Made by a program: the position numbers and the translations under genes. Positions 57,756 to 64,000 of a stretch of DNA of 64,000 bases are shown piece by piece. Under the pieces are notes generated by a model that was given only the letters and a program-made list of their open reading frames with translations, did not search any database and was not told the DNA's origin. Numbering within the stretch: position 1 is the first letter of the stretch; the number at the start of each line of letters is the position of its first letter. This DNA is from Ensifer adhaerens (GTDB lineage Bacteria; Pseudomonadota; Alphaproteobacteria; Rhizobiales; Rhizobiaceae), in assembly GCF_002007205.1 (NCBI RefSeq), contig NZ_LAZS01000006.1, positions 1-64,000 of the forward strand, written 5' to 3'.

Positions 57756-58595
57756 ATGGCAGGCAAGATTCTGGTTCTTGGATCGAACGGAACGATCGGC
57801 AGCAAGGTGGTACGGGCGTTGGTCGCCCGTGGCGAGGCGGTAAAGGCCGCATCCCGCAAAGCGACGGCCGTCGATGGTGCGGAAGCCGTCGCTTTCGACT
57901 ACGAGGATGCCGCAACGTTCGGCCCGGCGCTTGATGGCGTCGACCGCCTGTTCGTTCTGACACCGGCGGGATACCTCGACCCGGTCGGGCTGGTCGGACC
58001 GATCGTCACTGCCGCTGCCGCGCGCGGCATCAAGATCGTGCTGATGACCGTCATCGGCGTCGATGCGGACGACAGGATCCCCTATCGCCAGCTCGAGCTG
58101 CAGCTCGAGAAAACCGGCGCGCCCTTCGTCATCCTGCGGCCGAACTGGTTCTCCGACAACTTCCAGAGCTACTGGATCGAGGGTATCCGCCACGGCGCAA
58201 TCTCGGTTCCGGCGGCTGAGGGCAAGACGAGCTTCATCGACACCCGCGACATCGCCGAAAGCGTCGTGGCAGCGCTGACGAGCGAGGCCTTCAACGGCCG
58301 CGCCTTCAATCTCACCGGGCCGGAAGCGCTGAGCTATGGCGAGGCGGCAGCGATCCTGTCGCGCGTGACCGGCAAGCCGATCGCCTATACGCCCGTCGAT
58401 GACGAGAGCTTCATCGGCATGCTGGTCGGCGCCGGGGTGCCCGAGGACTACGCGCGCTTCCTCGCGTCGATCTTCCATCCCGTGCGCGAGGGCTGGGTGG
58501 CAAACCCCACCGGCGACGTGAAGACGCTGACCGGCCACGCGCCGCGCAGCCTTGAAACCTATGCCCGGGACAATGTCACCGCGCTCACGGCCTAA
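57756..58595 (+). CDS. NmrA-like NAD(P)-binding reductase
   Basis: The product has 279 residues from MAGKILVLGSNGTIGSKVVR, with the Rossmann GSNGTIG loop and AAGGAGA upstream. The chain continues with DRLFVLTPAGYLDP and GAPFVILRPNWFSDNFQSYW, the typical layout of NmrA/QorB-like reductases without the classical SDR catalytic YxxxK. A role in quinone or redox sensing is usual for this family. The HxlR gene opposite probably controls it. Confidence 0.87.
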   Translation: MAGKILVLGSNGTIGSKVVRALVARGEAVKAASRKATAVDGAEAVAFDYEDAATFGPALDGVDRLFVLTPAGYLDPVGLVGPIVTAAAARGIKIVLMTVIGVDADDRIPYRQLELQLEKTGAPFVILRPNWFSDNFQSYWIEGIRHGAISVPAAEGKTSFIDTRDIAESVVAALTSEAFNGRAFNLTGPEALSYGEAAAILSRVTGKPIAYTPVDDESFIGMLVGAGVPEDYARFLASIFHPVREGWVANPTGDVKTLTGHAPRSLETYARDNVTALTA

Positions 58596-58654
58596 CCGGA
58601 CCCGGACAATGGTCGCCCGTCGGCGGGCGGCCTGCAGCTTCCGTTCCAGGCGTC

Positions 58655-58682
58655 CCCGTGGCAGACCAGCCGCTGCCACGGG
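58655..58682 (+). terminator. Strong hairpin after the NmrA-type gene
   Basis: CCCGTGGCAG (58655-58664) pairs with CTGCCACGGG (58673-58682) around eight bases, 60 bases past the stop. A smaller hairpin (CGCCCG/CGGGCG, 58614-58629) precedes it. Neither has a strong U-tract. Confidence 0.5.
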
Positions 58683-58732
58683 CCTGCGTCAACACGCCGC
58701 TGGATAGTTCCCCGGCAGCCGATCAATAAACT

Positions 58733-58747
58733 TGAGTATTATACTCA
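58733..58747. promoter_or_regulatory. Perfect palindrome upstream of the inverse autotransporter gene
   Basis: TGAGTATTATACTCA has 7-base perfectly complementary arms around a central T. It lies in a short AT-rich stretch 63 bases before the start codon at 58810 and is probably an operator in or near the promoter. Confidence 0.5.
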
Positions 58748-58809
58748 CATATTTTAACCGCATGCCCAATCGGCCTCGCCCAAGGTCGCATACATGCGGA
58801 GTTAATAAT

Positions 58810-60969
58810 ATGAAAAATAAGAGTTTTCTTGCGGCTGCCCTGGCAAGCAGCGCCCTGCTTTCGAGCTCCGCACTGGCGGTCGAATTTCGTCCGCAGGCGG
58901 AAATCGAAGGCGGTTTCTACAGCGGCGGATCGGGCGCCGGCGGCGGCTTCTTCCTCCCCTTCGTGCTCGATTCGGGCAATGCGATTTTCATCGACACACG
59001 CGGGACCATCGTCAATGACTCGGTTCGCCAGGGCTCGATCGGCGCGGGCTATCGCTTCCGCGCCAATGACCAATGGGTCATCGGCGGCTACGGCTACTAC
59101 GACTATCTGAAGAGCGACCACGGCAATTCCTTCAGCCAGCTCTCCTTCGGTCTGGAAGCGCTCAGCGGCGACCTCGAGATGCGCAGCAACTTCTACCTGC
59201 CGCTGACCGGTGCAAAGACACTCAGCGCCTTCAACGCCGCCTATGTGCGCGACCACGTGCTCGTCTTCCAGGAAGGCAAGGAACGGGGGCGGCGCGGTAT
59301 CGACACCGAAATCGGCGGGCGGCTGCCGGTGTTTGAGGACGACTCCAACGTCCAGCTCAAGGTCTTCGGTGGCAGCTACTGGTATGGCGGCCGCAATCTC
59401 GGCGACATGTTCGGTGCAAAACTGCGCGCGGAACTGACCTTTGCCGATCTGCCCGGCCTTTCCGAGGGCTCGACCGTCTCGCTCGGTGTCACCGGCACCT
59501 ATGACAACGAGGACAAGCTGAAGGGCGCCGTCATGGCACGGCTGCGCATCCCCTTCGGCGCGACGGGAGCAGCCACCGATGCCTTCGATCCGATGACCCG
59601 ACGCGTCGAGCGCGTGACCCGGATCCGCACGCATGCCGGCGCCACCGGCGACGTCGAGGCGGCGCAGCTTGGCGGCAGCGGCCGCAACGCCGGCCGGGTC
59701 GTTACCCTATCCTCGGCTTCGGGCAACGCCTCCGACATCAACGCCCTGATCGGCGCTGCCGGCACCGACGCGCTGATCCTGACGGATGGGGACCTCGGTC
59801 TCGACCGGACGCTGGCGCTCGGCAACGGCCAGACGCTTCTCGGCGGCGGCGGCGCGATTACTGTCCGCGGCACAAGAAGCGGCGCGACCGCGACCTTCGT
59901 CAACCAGGGTGCCGCCACCACGATCACCGGCTACAACCCCGCCCAGGATGTCATCGCCATGGCGTCGGGCAGCACCGTCTCGTCGCTTTCGGTGCGCGGC
60001 GGCCTCGCCGGCATTTCGGCCACGAACGCCGCAGACGTTACCGTCGGCAATGTCGACATTGGCGCCACCAACCACGACGGCATCCGCTTCACGCACGTCG
60101 ATGGCGCGCTGGTTCAGGACAGCCGTATCCACGACCTCTACATTTGCGAGAACAACACCAACTGCGAGTTCTCGATCTACAATCCGAACAGGGCGCCCTT
60201 TGCCGCGATCAGTTCGGTCGGCGGCCGCAACATCACCGTTCGCGATACCAGGATCGACAATGTCACCTATGGTGTCTTCGCCGGCGGCGAGTTCAGGAAG
60301 ATCAGCCGTACCGAACATGAACTGATCAAGGGCACGGAGAACGTGACGCTCGATAACGTCACCATCAGCAACTCGCGACGCGAAGGGGTGCTGCTCGTCG
60401 CCGGCAAGAATGTCAAACTCGACCGGGTCACCGTCGATAATTCCAAGCAGGACCGGGACATGGATCTCGTGGCACTGCAGGGCACATCGGACGTGGTGAT
60501 CAACGACATGCGCCTGACCGGCGGGATCAACGGCCTGATGCTCATTGCCAGCCCCAATCTCAACGTGCAGACCACGAATGTGAACGTAAAGGGACTTCAG
60601 GTCGACCGCCCGCTCAAGGCCGGCATTTTCTTCAACCCCGTCTCCGGCATTTCGCTGCAGGACGTTACGGTCACCAATGCCGGCACCTATGGAGCCCACA
60701 TCTACGGCGACGCCTGGGGATCCTTCGGCGGCCCGGTGAACAACATCGTGCTGAAGAACATGTCGGTCGACAAGGCCGGCATCGCGGGACTGCACTTCTC
60801 GGGCCCGGCTGAGGACATCACGGGCAATGTCAGCGTCACCAACACGCCGAACGATTGCACGCTCGACAGCGGCTGGTCGGCCGGGACGATCACCCAGTCG
60901 CCGGGTTCGGTTCTGACCGTCAACGGCGCCAAGCTCGACCAGAGCAATGCGGCGACCCGTTGCCGCTGA
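58810..60969 (+). CDS. Predicted inverse autotransporter (intimin-like barrel) with beta-helix passenger
   Basis: The product has 719 residues, with GCGGAG seven bases before the ATG. A signal peptide (MKNKSFLAAALASSALLSSS) is followed at about 24-255 by a barrel-like domain: GSIGAGYRFRANDQWVIGGY, GYYDYLKSDHGNSFSQLSFG, MRSNFYLPLTGAK, DTEIGGRLPVF and alternating strands ending RLRIPFG. This order of phrases matches the inverse autotransporter barrel (IAT_beta) of intimin/invasin. From about 300 to the end the chain is repetitive with short strands and turns (NITVRDTRIDNVTYGVFAGG, DVTVTNAGTYGAHIY), typical of a right-handed parallel beta-helix. Thus the passenger is C-terminal and exposed. It is probably an adhesin or surface enzyme; no catalytic motif is evident. 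Confidence 0.78.
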   Translation: MKNKSFLAAALASSALLSSSALAVEFRPQAEIEGGFYSGGSGAGGGFFLPFVLDSGNAIFIDTRGTIVNDSVRQGSIGAGYRFRANDQWVIGGYGYYDYLKSDHGNSFSQLSFGLEALSGDLEMRSNFYLPLTGAKTLSAFNAAYVRDHVLVFQEGKERGRRGIDTEIGGRLPVFEDDSNVQLKVFGGSYWYGGRNLGDMFGAKLRAELTFADLPGLSEGSTVSLGVTGTYDNEDKLKGAVMARLRIPFGATGAATDAFDPMTRRVERVTRIRTHAGATGDVEAAQLGGSGRNAGRVVTLSSASGNASDINALIGAAGTDALILTDGDLGLDRTLALGNGQTLLGGGGAITVRGTRSGATATFVNQGAATTITGYNPAQDVIAMASGSTVSSLSVRGGLAGISATNAADVTVGNVDIGATNHDGIRFTHVDGALVQDSRIHDLYICENNTNCEFSIYNPNRAPFAAISSVGGRNITVRDTRIDNVTYGVFAGGEFRKISRTEHELIKGTENVTLDNVTISNSRREGVLLVAGKNVKLDRVTVDNSKQDRDMDLVALQGTSDVVINDMRLTGGINGLMLIASPNLNVQTTNVNVKGLQVDRPLKAGIFFNPVSGISLQDVTVTNAGTYGAHIYGDAWGSFGGPVNNIVLKNMSVDKAGIAGLHFSGPAEDITGNVSVTNTPNDCTLDSGWSAGTITQSPGSVLTVNGAKLDQSNAATRCR

Positions 60970-60977
60970 CAATTGAA

Positions 60978-61003
60978 GCCACGCCCGGGCGACTGGGCGT
61001 GGC
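60978..61003. terminator. Hairpin between convergent autotransporter and methyltransferase genes
   Basis: GCCACGCCC (60978-60986) pairs with GGGCGTGGC (60995-61003) around eight bases, just after the autotransporter stop. The two genes converge here, so it may serve both. Confidence 0.65.
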
Positions 61004-61033
61004 ACTTCTGCCCGAATGCCTCCGGCGTCCGAT

Positions 61034-61792
61034 CTATTCCGGGCGGCGGCACTCGAAGGTGACGACGTGGTCACCATCCTGCGGGGTGCGGCCGAAGGCA
61101 TAATCGCCGGAAACGACGATATCGGCGAAACCGGCTGCCTGCAGCGTCAGCAGCATTTCCTGAACGCCCCACCAGCGCATGGTGAAGAATTCGAGCTCGC
61201 TCGACGCCAGCCGCCCCTCCTGCCAGAGCTCGTAGCGTAGGTGCGAAACCGTCGTCTGGCCGATGATGTCGGTCTTGACCCGCTGGCTGGTCAGGGTCAA
61301 GAGGTCGCCAGCCTCCGTCCGCCAGCTCCGAATATTGGGTTGCAGGTCCGCGACCATATCGTTCGGGTAGAGATCGAAGATCAACCGGCCACCCGGCACC
61401 AGGTGATCGTGAAAGCGCTTCAGCACGGCCGTTGCCACGGCATGCTCGGCGATCAACTGCAAGGAGCCGGCGGGAACGGCGATCACTTCGAAGCGCTGCG
61501 CGTAGGTGAAGGTCTCGAAGGTCTGGCGCGACAGGGCCGGGGCAAGGCCGCGCTCTGTGCAGTGGGCGAGGCAATAGTCGAGCATGTCCTGCGAAGCGTC
61601 GAAGCCGGTGACATCGAAGCCGGCCTCCAGCAATGGGATCAGCGCCCGCCCGTTGCCGACGGCCGGCTCGAGGATCGGCCCGTGACAGCCAAGAAGCCTC
61701 TCTCGGTAATAATCAATATCGCCGAAGGTCTTTCCAATATACTTGTCTAAATTATAAACATGAGAGGCAAGCCTGCCATAGGTATTGTTCAC
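61034..61792 (-). CDS. Class I SAM-dependent methyltransferase
   Basis: The product has 252 residues from a GTG preceded by GGGAG. The AdoMet-binding motif ILEPAVGNGRALIPLLEAG is followed by VTGFDASQDMLDYCLAHC and VPGGRLIFDLYP. The substrate is unknown. In the 5' part VNNTYGRLASHVYNLDKYIG is not part of the fold core, suggesting a small N-terminal extension. It converges with the autotransporter gene. The 5' end is 111 bases from the SH3 gene's stop. Confidence 0.85.
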   Translation of the reverse strand: MNNTYGRLASHVYNLDKYIGKTFGDIDYYRERLLGCHGPILEPAVGNGRALIPLLEAGFDVTGFDASQDMLDYCLAHCTERGLAPALSRQTFETFTYAQRFEVIAVPAGSLQLIAEHAVATAVLKRFHDHLVPGGRLIFDLYPNDMVADLQPNIRSWRTEAGDLLTLTSQRVKTDIIGQTTVSHLRYELWQEGRLASSELEFFTMRWWGVQEMLLTLQAAGFADIVVSGDYAFGRTPQDGDHVVTFECRRPE

Positions 61793-61902
61793 GATATCCG
61801 GCTCCCGGCAAAAAACAAAACAATGCCGCTCTTGTACAAGAGCGCCTGATCGCGCGTTGTTGTTTGCCAGCCACGCTCGTGGTTTATCGTCACTGCCAAA
61901 TA

Positions 61903-62274
61903 TCAGAAGCGCGCCGGGCGAATGAACCTGCCGTAGACCCAGCCTTCCTGCCAGTTTCCGTTGCGCTGCGGATCGTGCCAGATCTGGCACCAGGTCTCGC
62001 GCACGGCCCGGCGCTGGGCGGAAGCCGACCAACGGGCGATACGCTGGAGATCGACCCCGTTCATGCAGCGGCCGGTCATCTGCAGCTTCGTGCCATTGGG
62101 GTAGCCGGCGCGAACGGCCGAGGATGATGATGGCCAGGCGCGCGCATTGAGCACGTCGTTCCAGTCGACGCCGGAGACTTCCCAGGCGACAAACGTACTT
62201 GCACCGGCGGGAAGTGCCGCGGAGATCGACCCGGCCAGGATGGCCGCCGGCACCAGCTTGTTCAACATGCCCAT
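61903..62274 (-). CDS. Small exported SH3-like protein
   Basis: The product has 123 residues from MGMLNKLVPAAILAGSISAA, a signal peptide ending at GASTFV. The mature part, DVLNARAWPSSSSAVRAGYP and WCQIWHDPQRNGNWQEGWVY, reads as one bacterial SH3 domain with two cysteines that may pair. Such exported SH3b domains often bind the cell wall. Function is unknown. Confidence 0.72.
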   Translation of the reverse strand: MGMLNKLVPAAILAGSISAALPAGASTFVAWEVSGVDWNDVLNARAWPSSSSAVRAGYPNGTKLQMTGRCMNGVDLQRIARWSASAQRRAVRETWCQIWHDPQRNGNWQEGWVYGRFIRPARF

Positions 62275-62435
62275 CTCGAATGCCCCCTCGTTCGGGCCGC
62301 CCGTTGCTGCGGCAGAATGCAGAATGCGACCCCTCGGCTGAATTGCAGCTGAATGGATTTCACAAGCGATATGGCGTGCCTCACCATCCGGGGAACATGA
62401 AGCCGCCCGTCCCGGTTTTCCGGGACGGTGCTTTG

Positions 62436-62708
62436 TCAGCCCGGCAGGCGGCAGACGGCGCCGGTGAGCCGCGCGACCACGGGGCGGACCATGAGCACGC
62501 AGACGAAGGCGACCGGCATGGCGAGCGCGTAGGAGTTGAGCACGCGGGCCGGGTAGCCGGCGTCGATGCCGGTATTGGCGGCGACGATGACGCAGCACAT
62601 CAGGAACGCCATGATCGCCGACATGAAGAAGGCGAAGGCGACGGGGGCGGCGCGCGGCGGCAGCTTGCGGCTGCGCGCGAGCCGCGGCGGCGATAGGGTA
62701 TCTTCCAT
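62436..62708 (-). CDS. DUF2798 small membrane protein
   Basis: The product has 90 residues with AGGAG before the ATG. Two membrane segments, FAFFMSAIMAFLMCCVIVAA and LAMPVAFVCVLMVRPVVARL, match DUF2798. Function is unknown. It is divergent from the LysR gene, which probably controls it. Confidence 0.82.
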   Translation of the reverse strand: MEDTLSPPRLARSRKLPPRAAPVAFAFFMSAIMAFLMCCVIVAANTGIDAGYPARVLNSYALAMPVAFVCVLMVRPVVARLTGAVCRLPG

Positions 62709-62820
62709 CAGAAGTCTCCTGGGATTGAGCGCGGGGACCATCCCTTTGCTTCGGGCCGCACTATACGGATCGCATCACGGCCAGGTAGGCCATTGCAGCC
62801 ACCTTCAGAAATAGGCAAAA

Positions 62821-62834
62821 CTATCGAATGATAG
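62821..62834. promoter_or_regulatory. Palindrome between DUF2798 and LysR genes
   Basis: CTATC-GAAT-GATAG is a perfect inverted repeat placed 11 bases before the LysR start. It is a good candidate for the LysR operator controlling both genes. Confidence 0.5.
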
Positions 62835-62844
62835 AATTTATTCG

Positions 62845-63777
62845 ATGGATGTCATTATGGACACGTTGCGCGGAGTGGAGAGTTTTGTCCGGAGCGTCGA
62901 GGAAGGCAGCATCGCTGCGGCCGCGCGAAGGTTGGGGATCACCCCGGCTGCCGCAAGCCAGAACATCGCGCGGCTGGAACGCACGCTCGGAAGCCGGCTG
63001 CTCAGCCGCACCACGCGCCAGCTTGGCCTGACCGAGAGCGGCCGGATTTACTACGAACGCGTACGCGGCGTGGTGCATGAGCTGGAGCTTGCGGCCGCGG
63101 CCGTTTCGGCGCTGAGCAGCGAGCCGCGCGGCCCGCTCAAGATCGCCTCGTCCGTCGCCTTCGGCCGCCATGTGGTGGCGTCGCTCGTGCCGTCCTTCGC
63201 CGCCCGGTACCCTGATGTCTCAATCGAGCTCGTCGTTACCGACCGGGAGATCGATCACATCGGCGAAGGCATCGACATCAGCGTGCGCTTCGGCCTGCAA
63301 CTGGAACAGGGGCTGATCGCGCGCAAGCTTGCCTCCGTGCCGATGATCATCTGCGCGGCACCTGGCTATCTCGAGCGACACGGCCGTCCGCAACGGCCGG
63401 AAGACCTCGCGCACCATGACTGCCTCGTCTACCGCTATGCCGGCCACGGTCGCATCTTTCGCTGGGCATTCAACCGCGACGGCCTGCGTTTCGAGCCGGA
63501 ACTGAAGGCGACGATCGTCAGCAATGACATCGACACGCTCGCCGAAATGGCGATCGCCGGCGCCGGCATCACCCGGCTCGGCGCCTTCATCGCGGCACCG
63601 CTGATCGAACGGGGACTTGTGGTGCCGCTTTTCGGCGGATTGCCGGAGGCTGGCGTGGCCAACACCGACCACGAACCCTTCGATTTCTACGCCTGCTTTG
63701 CCGACCGCCAGGCGCAGACCCCGAAAGTGCGGGCGTTCATCGAGCATGCCGCAGAATCGTTGAAAGGGCGCTGGTAG
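62845..63777 (+). CDS. LysR-family transcriptional regulator
   Basis: The product has 310 residues: the N-terminal helix-turn-helix (GSIAAAARRLGITPAAASQN, then LERTLGSRLLSRTTRQLGLT) and a CrgA-like substrate-binding domain (GPLKIASSVAFGRHVVASLV, GEGIDISVRFGLQLEQGLIA). A second in-frame ATG four codons later (62857) is also possible. It is divergent from the DUF2798 gene. Confidence 0.9.
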   Translation: MDVIMDTLRGVESFVRSVEEGSIAAAARRLGITPAAASQNIARLERTLGSRLLSRTTRQLGLTESGRIYYERVRGVVHELELAAAAVSALSSEPRGPLKIASSVAFGRHVVASLVPSFAARYPDVSIELVVTDREIDHIGEGIDISVRFGLQLEQGLIARKLASVPMIICAAPGYLERHGRPQRPEDLAHHDCLVYRYAGHGRIFRWAFNRDGLRFEPELKATIVSNDIDTLAEMAIAGAGITRLGAFIAAPLIERGLVVPLFGGLPEAGVANTDHEPFDFYACFADRQAQTPKVRAFIEHAAESLKGRW

Positions 63778-63899
63778 GCGTCACGCAGCGCTGTGCGCGA
63801 CCGGATCGCGAACCTGATCGTCGGCTCGTTTGCGCTTGATCCCCATCGGCAGGGTCTCTATCTCATTGTCTCCCGCCGCATTGATCCCGGAGACGCATC

Positions 63900-64000
63900 T
63901 TGTCCGTATTCAGCAACCTCCCCGAAGCTCCCGTCGCCGCCAAGAAGCCGGTCAACGACACCCGGCACGGCATCACCCGCACCGACGACTATGCCTGGCT
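63900..64000 (+). CDS. ptrB: Oligopeptidase B, N-terminal fragment
   Basis: Only the first 33 codons lie in the window. A TTG start preceded by CGGAGA gives MSVFSNLPEAPVAAKKPVND, followed by TRHGITRTDDYAW, the usual N-terminus of protease II / oligopeptidase B, an S9-family serine peptidase that cuts after basic residues. The gene continues past the right edge. The 122 bases before it (63778-63899) show no motif. Confidence 0.75.
   Translation, partial: MSVFSNLPEAPVAAKKPVNDTRHGITRTDDYAW

Overview
The window is a GC-rich, densely coding chromosomal segment from an alphaproteobacterium of the Rhizobiaceae, most likely Ensifer/Sinorhizobium. The evidence is the feuN-feuP-feuQ cluster, the cycHJKL (ccmIEFH)-degP-two-component-glnE-pleC block, a MucR/Ros zinc-finger regulator, a seven-gene Mrp/Pha antiporter operon and short palindromic intergenic repeats of the rhizobial type. 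I see no rRNA, tRNA, CRISPR array, insertion sequence or prophage. Apart from the repeats this looks like ordinary core chromosome.

Layout. 1-9 kb: the 5' end of an ETF-ubiquinone oxidoreductase gene (left edge), a truncated Hsp70, a divergent uracil-DNA glycosylase-like protein, two very small genes behind a palindrome-rich leader, an MFS and a DMT transporter, and pepN. 9-17 kb: a PAS histidine kinase of the PleC/DivJ type, then on the minus strand an OmpR-type regulator, its kinase and glnE. 17-23 kb (minus): degP and the cytochrome c maturation operon ccmI-ccmE-ccmF-ccmH. 23-26 kb (minus): a small lipoprotein and feuN-feuP-feuQ. 26-36 kb: an AT-rich non-coding stretch, a 46-residue gene, mmcQ/yjbR, ycgN, a class A penicillin-binding protein, a DUF1214/DUF1254 pair, several small envelope-type proteins and a DUF2336 gene. 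35-44 kb: a MerR regulator, DUF1491, a peptidoglycan-binding membrane protein overlapping a PAS kinase, DUF5330, sufE, a LysR regulator divergent from an isocitrate lyase/PEP mutase-like gene, and mucR. 44-51 kb (minus): mrpABCDEFG. 51-58 kb: a CSS-EAL c-di-GMP phosphodiesterase, msrB, a TrhA/hemolysin III protein, GNAT, DksA/TraR and UspA genes, a VOC dioxygenase-like gene, and an HxlR regulator divergent from an NmrA-type reductase. 58-64 kb: a predicted inverse autotransporter with a parallel beta-helix passenger, a methyltransferase, an SH3-like exported protein, DUF2798 divergent from a LysR gene, and the start of oligopeptidase B (right edge).

Theme. Many genes concern envelope signalling and integrity: four histidine kinases, DegP, FeuNPQ (known in S. 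meliloti to control cyclic glucan export), a PBP, peptidoglycan-binding proteins, Mrp, and the predicted outer-membrane adhesin. The most novel single item is the protein at 58810-60969, which joins an intimin-like N-terminal barrel to a beta-helix passenger; a perfect 7-bp-arm palindrome lies just upstream. Also notable are a repeat element sitting between feuN and feuP, CtrA-like boxes upstream of the PleC-type kinase and of the DUF2336 gene, and a good palindromic operator candidate upstream of the ETF-QO gene. All assignments were made by reading the sequence and translations; no database search was run.
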